Below are positions 1 through 8,145 of a DNA stretch of 64,000 bases, one piece after another. The notes beneath the pieces are model-generated. The model was not told the DNA's origin, made no database searches, and worked only from the letters and a program-made list of their open reading frames with translations. Origin of the DNA: an uncultured Pseudomonas sp. (GTDB lineage: Bacteria; Pseudomonadota; Gammaproteobacteria; Pseudomonadales; Pseudomonadaceae); contig NZ_OX044366.1 of assembly GCF_943846705.1 (NCBI RefSeq), positions 3,658,001 to 3,722,000 of the forward strand, given 5' to 3'. Within the stretch, counting starts at the first letter, position 1, and each line of letters starts with the position of its first letter. The position numbers were made by a program, and so were the translations under genes.

Positions 1-51
1 GCTCTACGGCGGCCATACGGCCGTAAACAGATGGGATGACCCTTAAAGCTA

Positions 52-80
52 AGATGGGGGCAGCCCATACAAAAAACAAG
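52..80 (-). promoter_or_regulatory. Probable RpoH (sigma-32) heat-shock promoter reading out of the window
   Basis: On the minus strand there is CTTGTTT, a 14-base spacer, then CCCCATCT. This fits the sigma-32 pattern CTTGAAA-N11-15-CCCCATNT, with a perfect -10. It points leftwards, away from clpX, so it would serve the next minus-strand gene outside the window. In pseudomonads clpX is followed by lon, a heat-shock gene, so lon is the likely target by inference. Confidence 0.6.
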
Positions 81-91
81 CATTGCAGTAG

Positions 92-124
92 CAAAAGCAA
101 AGGGGCCCGCAGGCCCCTTGCTTT
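92..124 (-). terminator. Intrinsic terminator downstream of clpX
   Basis: GC-rich hairpin with arms GGGGCC/GGCCCC extended by AAAGCAA/TTGCTTT with one bulged A. On the minus strand it is followed by CTTTT. It lies 19 bases beyond the clpX stop codon and just upstream of the heat-shock-type promoter, so it separates clpX from the next unit. Confidence 0.75.
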
Positions 125-142
125 CAACATGTTACAAAGCTG

Positions 143-1423
143 TTACGCGTCAGGCGCAGCCTTGGCTGGCAGCTCGCTGTTCTCATAGATAAGCAGCGGC
201 TTGGAGGTACCTTCGATGACACTCTCATCGATAACCACCTTGCTGACGTCGGACTGCGATGGAATCTCGTACATGGTATCGAGCAGGATACCCTCGAGAA
301 TCGAACGCAGGCCACGGGCACCGGTTTTGCGCTCAAGCGCCTTGTGCGCAACCGACTTCAGCGCATCTGGACGAAACTCCAGTTCAACGCCTTCCATCTC
401 GAACAACTTGGCGTATTGCTTGGTCAGCGCATTCTTCGGCTCGGTCAGGATTTGCACCAAAGCCGCTTCATCAAGCTCATCCAAGGTAGCAATAACCGGC
501 AAGCGCCCCACAAACTCAGGAATCAGACCAAACTTGACCAGGTCATCAGGCTCAACAGCACGCAATGACTCGCCAACTTTTTTGCCTTCTTCCTTGCTGC
601 GAACCTCGGCACTGAAACCGATACCGCCCTTGGTCGAGCGACCCTGAATAACCTTTTCCAGGCCGGAGAACGCACCGCCACAGATGAATAGGATGTTGCG
701 CGTATCAACCTGCAGGAATTCCTGCTGCGGATGCTTGCGACCACCTTGTGGAGGAACAGATGCAACAGTCCCTTCAATCAGCTTGAGCAGTGCCTGCTGC
801 ACGCCCTCACCCGACACATCACGGGTGATCGAAGGGTTGTCCGACTTACGCGAAATCTTGTCGATTTCGTCAATATAGACAATACCCATCTGGGCTTTTT
901 CTACATCGTAATCGCACTTCTGCAACAGCTTCTGAATAATGTTCTCGACGTCCTCACCCACATAACCGGCTTCGGTCAGGGTGGTGGCGTCAGCGATGGT
1001 GAACGGGACATTGAGCAAGCGTGCCAGGGTTTCAGCCAGCAAGGTTTTACCCGAGCCAGTCGGACCAATCAGCAGGATGTTGCTTTTGCCCAACTCGATG
1101 TCGTCTTTCTTATCGCGCTGGTTAAGACGCTTGTAGTGGTTATAGACCGCTACCGCCAAAATTTTCTTCGCGCGCTCCTGACCAATCACATACTGATCAA
1201 GGATGCCGCTGATTTCTTTGGGGGCAGGCAATTTATGCGCGCTGCTCTCGGCCTGGGCTTCCTGCACCTCCTCGCGGATGATGTCATTGCACAGGTCGAC
1301 GCACTCGTCGCAGATAAAGACCGAGGGGCCGGCAATCAATTTGCGCACTTCATGCTGGCTTTTGCCGCAGAAGGAGCAATAAAGCAACTTGCCGTTGTCC
1401 TCGCCGTTGCGGGTGTCAGTCAT
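143..1423 (-). CDS. clpX: ATP-dependent Clp protease ATP-binding subunit ClpX
   Basis: AAA+ unfoldase that recognises substrates and feeds them to the ClpP chamber in the cytoplasm. The N-terminus has the C4 zinc-binding domain (CSFC...CDEC, about residues 15-40), then the AAA+ core with Walker A GPTGSGKT, Walker B IVYIDEID and the GYVGED pore loop, then the small alpha-helical lid. The IGF loop that docks on ClpP is visible (KGGIGFSA). The start is placed at the ATG giving MTDTRNGEDNGK, 11 codons inside the longest frame, which yields 426 aa, the usual ClpX length. It lies downstream of clpP on the same strand. Confidence 0.97.
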   Translation of the reverse strand: MTDTRNGEDNGKLLYCSFCGKSQHEVRKLIAGPSVFICDECVDLCNDIIREEVQEAQAESSAHKLPAPKEISGILDQYVIGQERAKKILAVAVYNHYKRLNQRDKKDDIELGKSNILLIGPTGSGKTLLAETLARLLNVPFTIADATTLTEAGYVGEDVENIIQKLLQKCDYDVEKAQMGIVYIDEIDKISRKSDNPSITRDVSGEGVQQALLKLIEGTVASVPPQGGRKHPQQEFLQVDTRNILFICGGAFSGLEKVIQGRSTKGGIGFSAEVRSKEEGKKVGESLRAVEPDDLVKFGLIPEFVGRLPVIATLDELDEAALVQILTEPKNALTKQYAKLFEMEGVELEFRPDALKSVAHKALERKTGARGLRSILEGILLDTMYEIPSQSDVSKVVIDESVIEGTSKPLLIYENSELPAKAAPDA

Positions 1424-1471
1424 TCGTTCGATCCAAATCCGATAGGCTTGCAACACAAGATGAGGGCTTAT

Positions 1472-1491
1472 GCGGGCTTTTTCAAGCCCGC
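1472..1491 (-). other. Hairpin between clpP and clpX
   Basis: Perfect 8-bp stem GCGGGCTT/AAGCCCGC with a 4-base loop in the 111-base clpP-clpX gap. No U-run follows on the minus strand, so it is more likely a processing or stability hairpin that tunes clpX relative to clpP than a full terminator. Confidence 0.45.
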
Positions 1492-1534
1492 CGGTGGCCT
1501 GACAGGCCGACCGCCCTATATTGAACTGCGTATA

Positions 1535-2170
1535 TTAAGCGGGGCGCTTTTCGATCACGGCGTCGATCAACCCGTATTCACGCGCAGCTTCGGCGCTCAT
1601 GAAGTTATCACGGTTGGTATCGCGCTCGATTTCTTCCAGGGTATGCCCGCTGTGCTTGGCCATCAGCGTATTGAGACGCTCGCGAATGAAGAGGATTTCC
1701 TTGGCGTGGATTTCGATGTCCGACGCCTGCCCCTGGAAACCGCCCAGTGGCTGGTGAATCATCACGCGTGAGTTTGGCAGACAGTAACGCTTGCCCTCGG
1801 TGCCTGCGGTTAGCAGGAATGCGCCCATGCTGCATGCCTGACCAATACAGGTGGTCGACACGTTAGGCTTGATGAACTGCATGGTGTCGTAGATCGACAT
1901 ACCCGCAGTAACCGAGCCGCCTGGAGAGTTGATGTAAAGATGGATGTCCTTGTCCGGATTTTCCGCTTCAAGGAACAGCAGTTGCGCACAGATCAAGTTG
2001 GCCATGTAGTCCTCTACAGGGCCAACCAGAAAAATCACTCGCTCCTTGAGCAGGCGCGAATAGATGTCGTAGGCGCGCTCACCGCGAGCTGTCTGCTCGA
2101 CAACCATGGGTACCAGGCCGCCAGCGGCTTGGATCTCAGGAATTTGCTGCATAAAAGGATTGCGGGACAT
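1535..2170 (-). CDS. clpP: ATP-dependent Clp protease proteolytic subunit ClpP
   Basis: Serine peptidase that forms the tetradecameric chamber of ClpXP/ClpAP. The catalytic triad is visible: Ser114 (GQACSMGAF), His139 (VMIHQPLGG) and Asp188 (ERDTNRDN). Residues 1-16 look like the usual self-cleaved propeptide. The 211-aa length is typical. On the minus strand a purine-rich GGGAGCGAG lies about 7 bases before the ATG. It sits between tig and clpX in the conserved tig-clpP-clpX order. Confidence 0.97.
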   Translation of the reverse strand: MSRNPFMQQIPEIQAAGGLVPMVVEQTARGERAYDIYSRLLKERVIFLVGPVEDYMANLICAQLLFLEAENPDKDIHLYINSPGGSVTAGMSIYDTMQFIKPNVSTTCIGQACSMGAFLLTAGTEGKRYCLPNSRVMIHQPLGGFQGQASDIEIHAKEILFIRERLNTLMAKHSGHTLEEIERDTNRDNFMSAEAAREYGLIDAVIEKRPA

Positions 2171-2209
2171 GCGTGCACTCGCTCCCTAAATAGTCATGTC
2201 ACAAATACG

Positions 2210-2237
2210 CATAAGCCAGCACGGCGGCTGGCTTATG
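2210..2237 (-). terminator. Hairpin after tig
   Basis: Perfect 11-bp inverted repeat CATAAGCCAGC/GCTGGCTTATG with a 6-base loop, 25 bases downstream of the tig stop. The downstream minus-strand sequence has only a weak U-rich stretch (TATTTG), so it may be a weak terminator allowing read-through into clpP, or a 3'-end stabiliser. Confidence 0.5.
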
Positions 2238-2261
2238 ACGCATTCGAACGAGGTAAAGAAA

Positions 2262-3572
2262 TCAGGCGGCTTGTGGTGCTTCTACCGGCTTGACAGCTTC
2301 TTCGTACGAGACCGCTTTATCGGTCACGTTAGCCTTCTGCAAAACAGTATCTACAACTTGCTCTTCCAGTACAACCGAACGCACTTCGTTCATTTGCTGG
2401 TCGTTTTTGTAGTACCAGGCTACAACCTGCTCAGGCTCTTGGTAAGCCGAAGCCATTTCCTGAATCATTTCGCGAACGCGCGCATCGTCAGGCTTCAGCT
2501 CACACTGCTTGACCACTTCAGCCACAACCAGGCCCAGCGCAACACGACGCTTGGCTTGTTCTTCAAACAGCTCAGCCGGCAGCTGATCTGGCTTCAGGTT
2601 GCCACCGAACTGCTGTACAGCCTGTACGCGCAAACGATCGATTTCATTGCTGATCAGCGCCTTTGGCACTTCGATCGCGTTGGCAGCCAGCAGGCCGTCC
2701 ATTACTTGGTTTTTGACCTTGGACTTGATGGCTTGGCGCAGCTCGCGCTCCATGTTCTTGCGAACCTCGGCGCGGAAGCCTTCCAGACCGCCTTCTTTCA
2801 CGCCGAACAGGGCGAAGAACTCATCATTCAGCTCAGGCAACTGAGGCGCTGCAATGCTGTTGACGGCGACGTTGAACTCGGCAGTTTTACCAGCCAGATC
2901 CAGGTTCTGGTAATCAGCTGGGAAAGTCGGGTTGATAACCCGCTCTTCGCCAGCTTTGGCGCCGACCAGCGCATCCTCAAAACCGGGGATCATGCGGCCA
3001 GAGCCGAGAACCAGCTGCGTACCCTTGGCCGAACCACCGGCAAAGGCTTCGCCGTCGATCTTGCCAACGAAGTCGATGTTCAGTTGATCGCCACTCTCAG
3101 CGGCGCGCTCAACAGCTTCAAAACGGGTGTTTTGCTTGCGCAGGATTTCCAGCATGTTATCGACGTCTGCATCAGCCACGTCAGCCTGCAGGCGCTCGAT
3201 GGCGATGGACTCGAAACCAGCAACGGTGAACTCCGGGAACACTTCGAAGGTCGCTACGTACTCCAGGTCCTTGCCTTTCTCGAAGGACTTCGGCTCAACG
3301 GCCGGAGCGCCAGCTGGATTGAGCTTCTGCTCAACAACGGCTTCGTAGAACGTAGATTGGATCAGATCGCCCAACGCTTCCTGACGCGCAGCGTCTTCAT
3401 AACGCTGACGGATCACGCTCATCGGCACTTTGCCAGGACGGAAGCCAGGGACTTTGGCACGACGGGCAGTCTGCTGCAGACGCTTGTTGACTTCAGTCTC
3501 GATGCGCTCAACGGAAACGCCTACAGTCATGCGGCGCTCGAGAGCAGAAGTACTTTCAACAGAAACTTGCAT
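2262..3572 (-). CDS. tig: Trigger factor, ribosome-associated chaperone and peptidyl-prolyl isomerase
   Basis: First chaperone met by nascent chains at the ribosome exit tunnel. The N-terminal ribosome-binding domain carries the FRxGKVP signature (PGFRPGKVPMSVI, about residue 44). A central FKBP-type PPIase domain follows (about 150-240), then the helical C-terminal chaperone arms. The ATG giving MQVSVESTSALERR is chosen because this is where trigger factors start; it gives 436 aa, the family norm. It heads the tig-clpP-clpX block on the minus strand. Confidence 0.97.
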   Translation of the reverse strand: MQVSVESTSALERRMTVGVSVERIETEVNKRLQQTARRAKVPGFRPGKVPMSVIRQRYEDAARQEALGDLIQSTFYEAVVEQKLNPAGAPAVEPKSFEKGKDLEYVATFEVFPEFTVAGFESIAIERLQADVADADVDNMLEILRKQNTRFEAVERAAESGDQLNIDFVGKIDGEAFAGGSAKGTQLVLGSGRMIPGFEDALVGAKAGEERVINPTFPADYQNLDLAGKTAEFNVAVNSIAAPQLPELNDEFFALFGVKEGGLEGFRAEVRKNMERELRQAIKSKVKNQVMDGLLAANAIEVPKALISNEIDRLRVQAVQQFGGNLKPDQLPAELFEEQAKRRVALGLVVAEVVKQCELKPDDARVREMIQEMASAYQEPEQVVAWYYKNDQQMNEVRSVVLEEQVVDTVLQKANVTDKAVSYEEAVKPVEAPQAA

Positions 3573-3702
3573 TGATATTCCTCGTTGCACAGACATAAGC
3601 CGGCCGTTTACCGGCCCCAAATCAAGGGCATGCATTCTAGAGGGTCAATATGCAGAAGTCACCCTAAGAAGCAGGCGGCAAACGGGAGGGAGTTCTAAAA
3701 GA

Positions 3703-3787
3703 TGGTGCGGACGGAGAGACTCGAACTCTCACACCTTGCGGCGCTGGAACCTAAATCCAGTGTGTCTACCAATTCCACCACGTCCGC
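3703..3787 (-). tRNA. tRNA-Leu (anticodon UAG)
   Basis: 85-nt type II tRNA with encoded CCA. Acceptor arms GCGGACG/CGTCCGC pair. The anticodon arm is CTGGA-TTTAGGT-TCCAG, giving UAG. A long variable arm and the TTCGA T-loop are present. It is the last of three tRNA genes on this strand, just upstream of tig. Confidence 0.95.
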
Positions 3788-3804
3788 GGGTAAAGCTTTT
3801 TACA

Positions 3805-3832
3805 AAAACGCCAGGGGCTAACCTGGCGTTTT
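3805..3832 (-). terminator. Symmetric hairpin between tRNA-His and tRNA-Leu
   Basis: Perfect 11-bp stem AAAACGCCAGG/CCTGGCGTTTT with a 6-base loop. The A/T ends make it terminator-like in both directions. It would end, or partly attenuate, the tRNA-Arg-tRNA-His transcript before tRNA-Leu, or it may be a processing site in a polycistronic tRNA precursor. Confidence 0.6.
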
Positions 3833-3838
3833 GGAATA

Positions 3839-3914
3839 TGGGGTGGACGATGGGGATCGAACCCACGACAACAGGAGTCACAATCCTGCGCTCTACCAAC
3901 TGAGCTACGCCCAC
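3839..3914 (-). tRNA. tRNA-His (anticodon GUG)
   Basis: 76-nt tRNA with encoded CCA. Acceptor GTGGGCG pairs with CGTCCAC (one G-U), and the discriminator is C. A G at 3915 would supply the extra G-1 characteristic of tRNA-His. The anticodon arm CAGGA-TTGTGAC-TCCTG gives GUG. Confidence 0.95.
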
Positions 3915-3947
3915 CATATTGCATTTACTTGAGCCAAGACCGCCAAA

Positions 3948-4024
3948 TGGCGCACCCGGCAGGACTCGAACCTGCGACCATCCGCTTAGAAGGCGGATGC
4001 TCTATCCAGCTGAGCTACGGGCGC
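3948..4024 (-). tRNA. tRNA-Arg (anticodon UCU)
   Basis: 77-nt tRNA with encoded CCA. The acceptor starts GCGCCCG. The anticodon arm TCCGC-CTTCTAA-GCGGA gives UCU, reading AGA/AGG. It is the first tRNA of the Arg-His-Leu cluster. Confidence 0.95.
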
Positions 4025-4133
4025 TTATCCATCTGCTTTTGCAGACTTAAAGCTTTCGGCTTCGGAAAAAACTTTGCAGCTTCTACCTTTGCCGTCTTAC
4101 CCAGCGACTGGCTGTGCTCGACAAGCGGGGCGA

Positions 4134-4162
4134 ATGTTATAGAGCTGACTTCAGGTCGTCAA
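4134..4162 (-). promoter_or_regulatory. Sigma-70 promoter of the tRNA cluster
   Basis: On the minus strand, -35 TTGACG, then TATAAC (15-base spacer) or TAACAT (17-base spacer) as -10, followed by the GC-rich stretch CGCCCCGC. A GC-rich discriminator is typical of stringently controlled stable-RNA promoters. It lies about 110 bases upstream of tRNA-Arg; the same 270-base gap must also hold the folD promoter on the other strand. Confidence 0.55.
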
Positions 4163-4293
4163 CAGGGAAAGTTAAAAAAATCAGACATTTAAAGGAGTTA
4201 CGCGAAAACCGTGGCATCCGCCTTTGCCCCACAACAGGGTCATGCGAGAATGCACGCCCTTTTCCAATCCTTTTTTATGGTTAACCAAGCGCA

Positions 4294-5148
4294 ATGACCG
4301 CACAACTGATCGATGGCAAAGCAATTGCCGCCAGCCTGCGTCAGCAGATCGCCAAACGTGTCGCCGAGCGACGCCAACAAGGCCTGCGCGCACCTGGACT
4401 AGCGGTAATTCTCGTCGGCAGCGACCCTGCGTCCCAGGTCTACGTTTCGCACAAACGCAAAGACTGTGAGGAAGTCGGTTTCGTCTCACAAGCCTATGAC
4501 CTGCCCGCCACTACCGGTCAGGACGAACTCATGGCATTGATCGACCGCCTTAATGATGAGCCGACTATCGACGGTATTTTGGTGCAATTGCCGCTGCCGG
4601 AACATCTTGACGCCTCTTTACTGCTGGAGCGCATTCGTCCAGATAAAGATGTGGACGGCTTTCACCCCTACAACATTGGCCGCCTGGCGCAGCGCATGCC
4701 CTTGCTGCGCCCGTGCACCCCAAAAGGCATCATGACCCTGCTGCAAAGCACCGGAGCTGACCTTTATGGCATGCACGCCGTGGTGGTTGGCGCGTCGAAC
4801 ATTGTTGGTCGGCCGATGGCGATGGAGTTGCTGCTGGGCGGCTGCACCGTCACCGTCACCCACCGTTTCACTAAAGACCTACCTATGCATGTTGGCTTGG
4901 CCGATATTGTTGTCGTAGCAGCCGGCAAACCTGGCCTTGTGCATGGCGAGTGGATCAAACCGGGTGCCATCGTTATCGACGTCGGCATTAACCGCCAGGA
5001 AGACGGCAAGTTGATTGGCGATGTGGTGTATGACACCGCTCTACCACGCGCCGGCTGGATCACCCCAGTACCGGGTGGCGTCGGCCCTATGACACGCGCC
5101 TGCCTGCTGGAAAACACCCTGCATGCGGCCGAGCATCTGCACGACTGA
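4294..5148 (+). CDS. folD: Bifunctional methylenetetrahydrofolate dehydrogenase / methenyltetrahydrofolate cyclohydrolase
   Basis: Interconverts 5,10-methylene-, methenyl- and 10-formyl-THF with NADP+ in one-carbon metabolism. The active-site motif YVSHKRK places Tyr50 and Lys54 as expected, followed by VQLPLPEHLD and KDVDGFHPYNIGRL. The Rossmann NADP-binding signature is VVVGASNIVGRP, and the C-terminal PGGVGPMT family motif is present. 284 aa, normal length. Monocistronic, divergent from the tRNA cluster and convergent with the ABC importer operon. Confidence 0.97.
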   Translation: MTAQLIDGKAIAASLRQQIAKRVAERRQQGLRAPGLAVILVGSDPASQVYVSHKRKDCEEVGFVSQAYDLPATTGQDELMALIDRLNDEPTIDGILVQLPLPEHLDASLLLERIRPDKDVDGFHPYNIGRLAQRMPLLRPCTPKGIMTLLQSTGADLYGMHAVVVGASNIVGRPMAMELLLGGCTVTVTHRFTKDLPMHVGLADIVVVAAGKPGLVHGEWIKPGAIVIDVGINRQEDGKLIGDVVYDTALPRAGWITPVPGGVGPMTRACLLENTLHAAEHLHD

Positions 5149-5172
5149 ACCCCATAGCACTGCGCAACAATG

Positions 5173-5200
5173 AAAACGGCACCCGCGGGTGCCGTTTTTT
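5173..5200 (+). terminator. Bidirectional terminator between folD and the importer operon
   Basis: Stem CGGCACCC/GGGTGCCG (2-base loop) flanked by AAAA on the left and TTTTTT on the right. It ends folD on the plus strand and can serve the importer operon on the minus strand, whose last stop codon is at 5228. Confidence 0.85.
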
Positions 5201-5227
5201 ATGCCACTGATATCGCGCGTTTATTAC

Positions 5228-6970
5228 TTACTCGCGCGCCTGCTCCCACGATTTCAACAACTCGTTGTAGTTGATGGTCTCGCCCTGAGGCTTCTCGTTG
5301 GCCAGCTTCGGCTTCGGTGCACCCGGTTGATCCAACCAGTACTGCGGATCACGCGCCTCATTCAGCTTAGGCCCACATTCACCCAACACCCCAGCACGCT
5401 CCAAGCGACCGAGCATCGTGTCCTGCGCTGCAGCCAGACCATCTAGAGCCTCCTGAGGCGACTTATCACCACTGGCCGCCTCAGTGATAAACTGCCACCA
5501 CAGCTGGGCCAAACGAGGATAGTCCGGAACGTTGGTACCGGTCGGCGTCCATTGCACGCGCGCCGGGCTGCGATAGAACTCCACCAGACCGCCGAGTTTT
5601 GGCGCAACATCCGTCATGGCTTGCGAGTTGATGTCTGACTCACGAATGGGCGTCAGGCCAACCAGGGTCTTCTTCAACGATACGGTTTTCGAGGTCACAA
5701 ACTGCGCATACAGCCAGGCGGCTAAGCGCTGTTTCTCCGGGGTGGACTTGAGGAAGGTCCAGGAGCCAGTGTCCTGATAACCCAGCTTCATGCCTTCTTC
5801 CCAGTAAGGGCCTTTAGGCGACGGCGCCATCCGCCATTTTGGCGTGCCGTCTTCATTGACCACTGGCAGGCCTGCTTTAGTCATGTCCGCGGTAAACGCG
5901 GTGTACCAGAAAATCTGCTGCGCAATGCTGCCCTGCGCCGGTACCGGCCCGGACTCGGAGAAAGTCATGCCCTGCGCTTCTGGCGGCGCGTATTTGCGCA
6001 TCCAATCGACATACTTGGTAGTCGCATACACCGCTGCCGGGCCGTTGGTATCACCGCCACGGGCAACGCTGGAACCTACAGGCCGGCAACCATCGACACG
6101 AATACCCCACTCATCCACTGGCAAGCCATTCGGCAGGCCCTTATCGCCGCCACCGGCCATGGAGAACCAGGCGTCGGTGAAGCGCCAGCCCAGCGAAGGG
6201 TCCTTCTTGCCGTAATCCATGTGGCCATAAATGCGCTGGCCGTCGATTTCCTTGACCTTCTCGGAGAAGAACTCGGCAATGTCTTCATAGGCGGACCAGT
6301 TGACCGGTACGCCCAGCTCGTAGCCGTAGATTTCCTTGAACTTGGCTTTCAGCTCTGGGCGCTCGAACCAGTCGGCGCGGAACCAATATAGGTTGGCGAA
6401 CTGCTGGTCAGGCAGCTGGTACAGCTTGCCGTCGGGACCCGTGGTAAATGAAAGACCGATAAAGTCTTCTAGATCCAGCGTCGGCGAGGTTACCGCCTTG
6501 CCTTCGCCTGCCATCATGTCGCTGATCGCCACCGCCTTGCCGTAGCGAAAGTGCGTGCCGATAAGGTCCGAGTCGTTGATATAGCCATCGTAGATATTCT
6601 TGTCTGACTGCATCTGGGTTTGCAGTTTCTCGACAACATCGCCTTCCTGCATCAGGTCATGCTTGAGGTTGATCCCGGTGATTTCGCTAAAGGCCTTGGC
6701 CAAGACTTTGGATTCATACTCGTGAGTGGCAATGGTTTCCGAGGCCACACTGATGCTCATGCCACGGAACGGCTCGGCGGCTTTAATAAACCACTGCAAC
6801 TCAGCCAGCTGCTGCTCAGGCGTCAAGGTGGATGGGTTGAACTCCTCGCCGATCCACTTCTTCGCTGCTTCTTCATACGCATCGGCCCAAGCTGCGCCGC
6901 TCAAGCCGGACAACGTCAGCAAGGCAGCCAGCGCCATGCTATGTCGAGTTTTGTTGTTATTGTCGAACAT
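5228..6970 (-). CDS. ABC importer periplasmic substrate-binding protein, glycerol-type (GlpV-like)
   Basis: Large extracellular solute-binding protein (580 aa) with a Sec signal peptide (about residues 1-29, h-region MALAALLTLSGLSGAAW, cleavage near AWA-DA). The importer set around it (two ATPases, two permeases and a DUF2160 protein) is the arrangement described for the Rhizobium leguminosarum glycerol importer GlpVSTPQ; glycerol or a related polyol is therefore an inference. The ATG at 6970 is preferred because GGAGGT lies 6 bases upstream. It is the last gene of the operon. Confidence 0.8.
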   Translation of the reverse strand: MFDNNNKTRHSMALAALLTLSGLSGAAWADAYEEAAKKWIGEEFNPSTLTPEQQLAELQWFIKAAEPFRGMSISVASETIATHEYESKVLAKAFSEITGINLKHDLMQEGDVVEKLQTQMQSDKNIYDGYINDSDLIGTHFRYGKAVAISDMMAGEGKAVTSPTLDLEDFIGLSFTTGPDGKLYQLPDQQFANLYWFRADWFERPELKAKFKEIYGYELGVPVNWSAYEDIAEFFSEKVKEIDGQRIYGHMDYGKKDPSLGWRFTDAWFSMAGGGDKGLPNGLPVDEWGIRVDGCRPVGSSVARGGDTNGPAAVYATTKYVDWMRKYAPPEAQGMTFSESGPVPAQGSIAQQIFWYTAFTADMTKAGLPVVNEDGTPKWRMAPSPKGPYWEEGMKLGYQDTGSWTFLKSTPEKQRLAAWLYAQFVTSKTVSLKKTLVGLTPIRESDINSQAMTDVAPKLGGLVEFYRSPARVQWTPTGTNVPDYPRLAQLWWQFITEAASGDKSPQEALDGLAAAQDTMLGRLERAGVLGECGPKLNEARDPQYWLDQPGAPKPKLANEKPQGETINYNELLKSWEQARE

Positions 6971-7052
6971 AGAGACCTCCATCTCAGGGTTTTGAACGGG
7001 GCAAGCCGCTAACGAACACGCCCAAGCAACAGGCGCGCACGAGGCAGGCTGC

Positions 7053-7325
7053 TTAACCCCAACGCATCACTGCAATTAACCAGAACAGGGACAGCACCGA
7101 GGCTATCCAGACACTCCAATCGGTCACACCTACCACCAGCAGATGCAGGTAGGCACTTCCAAGCAGACCGATAAACAGCCGATCACCACGGGTGGTGCTG
7201 ATCGGCAACAAGCCCTTGCGCTCGATGCACGGCGAGCGCAGCTCCCAGATCGTCATGCCAACCAACAGCGTGCCGATAAAGCCGAAGAACAAAGCTGTGG
7301 GTAAGGTCCAGGCCATCCAATCCAT
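7053..7325 (-). CDS. DUF2160 small membrane protein of the glycerol-type importer
   Basis: 90-aa protein with three hydrophobic segments (about residues 7-27, 48-68 and 70-88) and a short polar loop in between. It matches the DUF2160 family that accompanies glycerol ABC importers; its exact role is not established. It sits 11 bases after the second permease and before the binding protein, so it is part of the same transcript. Confidence 0.75.
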   Translation of the reverse strand: MDWMAWTLPTALFFGFIGTLLVGMTIWELRSPCIERKGLLPISTTRGDRLFIGLLGSAYLHLLVVGVTDWSVWIASVLSLFWLIAVMRWG

Positions 7326-7336
7326 AGTCGTTGCTC

Positions 7337-8137
7337 CTATACCCGACCGAGGGCAAAGCCCTTGGCCACATGGTTACGCACAAACCAGATCACCAGCATG
7401 CCTGGCAGAATGGTCAATACCCCCGCCGCTGCCAGCACCCCCCAGTCGATCCCCGATGCAGATACGGTGCGGGTCATCACGGCGGCAATGGGCTTGGCAT
7501 CTACCGAGGTCAGGGTGCGCGCCAACAGCAACTCGACCCACGAGAACATGAAGCAAAAGAATGCGGTGACGCCGATTCCCGAACCGATCAGAGGGATAAA
7601 AATTTTCGCGAAAAACTTCGGGAAACTGTAGCCGTCGATATAGGCCGTTTCGTCGATTTCCTTGGGCACCCCGGACATAAAGCCTTCGAGAATCCACACC
7701 GCCAACGGCACGTTGAACAAGCAATGAGCCAATGCCACGGCAATATGCGTATCAAACAAACCAATAGAGGAATACAGCTGGAAGAACGGCAGCAGAAACA
7801 CTGCCGGAGGCGCCATGCGGTTGGTCAACAACCAGAAGAACAGGTGCTTATCACCGAGAAAACGATAGCGCGAGAACGCATAGGCCGCCGGCAATGCCAC
7901 CGTTAACGAAATCACGGTGTTCAGGCACACGTAATACAGCGAGTTGAGGTAACCCTCATACCAGCTCGGGTCAGTGAAAATCACCTTGTAGTTGTCCAGG
8001 GTGAAGCCGTGCGGCCACAGCGTCAGGCCACCGAGTATCTCCGTGTTGCTCTTGAACGACATATTCAGCAACCAGTAGATCGGCACCAGCAGAAACAGGA
8101 CATACAGCCCCAATACCACCTTCTTACGTAGGGTCAT
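7337..8137 (-). CDS. ABC importer permease, MalG-type (GlpQ-like)
   Basis: 266-aa inner-membrane subunit with six predicted transmembrane segments (first about residues 10-30). The cytoplasmic EAA coupling loop is EIDETAYIDGYSFPKFF, near residue 160, which contacts an ATPase subunit. It pairs with the permease encoded just upstream (8-base gap) to form the translocation channel. Confidence 0.85.
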   Translation of the reverse strand: MTLRKKVVLGLYVLFLLVPIYWLLNMSFKSNTEILGGLTLWPHGFTLDNYKVIFTDPSWYEGYLNSLYYVCLNTVISLTVALPAAYAFSRYRFLGDKHLFFWLLTNRMAPPAVFLLPFFQLYSSIGLFDTHIAVALAHCLFNVPLAVWILEGFMSGVPKEIDETAYIDGYSFPKFFAKIFIPLIGSGIGVTAFFCFMFSWVELLLARTLTSVDAKPIAAVMTRTVSASGIDWGVLAAAGVLTILPGMLVIWFVRNHVAKGFALGRV

Positions 8138-8145
8138 GGTCAGCC

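Noticed and set aside
2196..3575. 459-codon plus-strand frame opposite tig
   Set aside because: Antisense shadow of tig, no ribosome site and no recognisable protein features.
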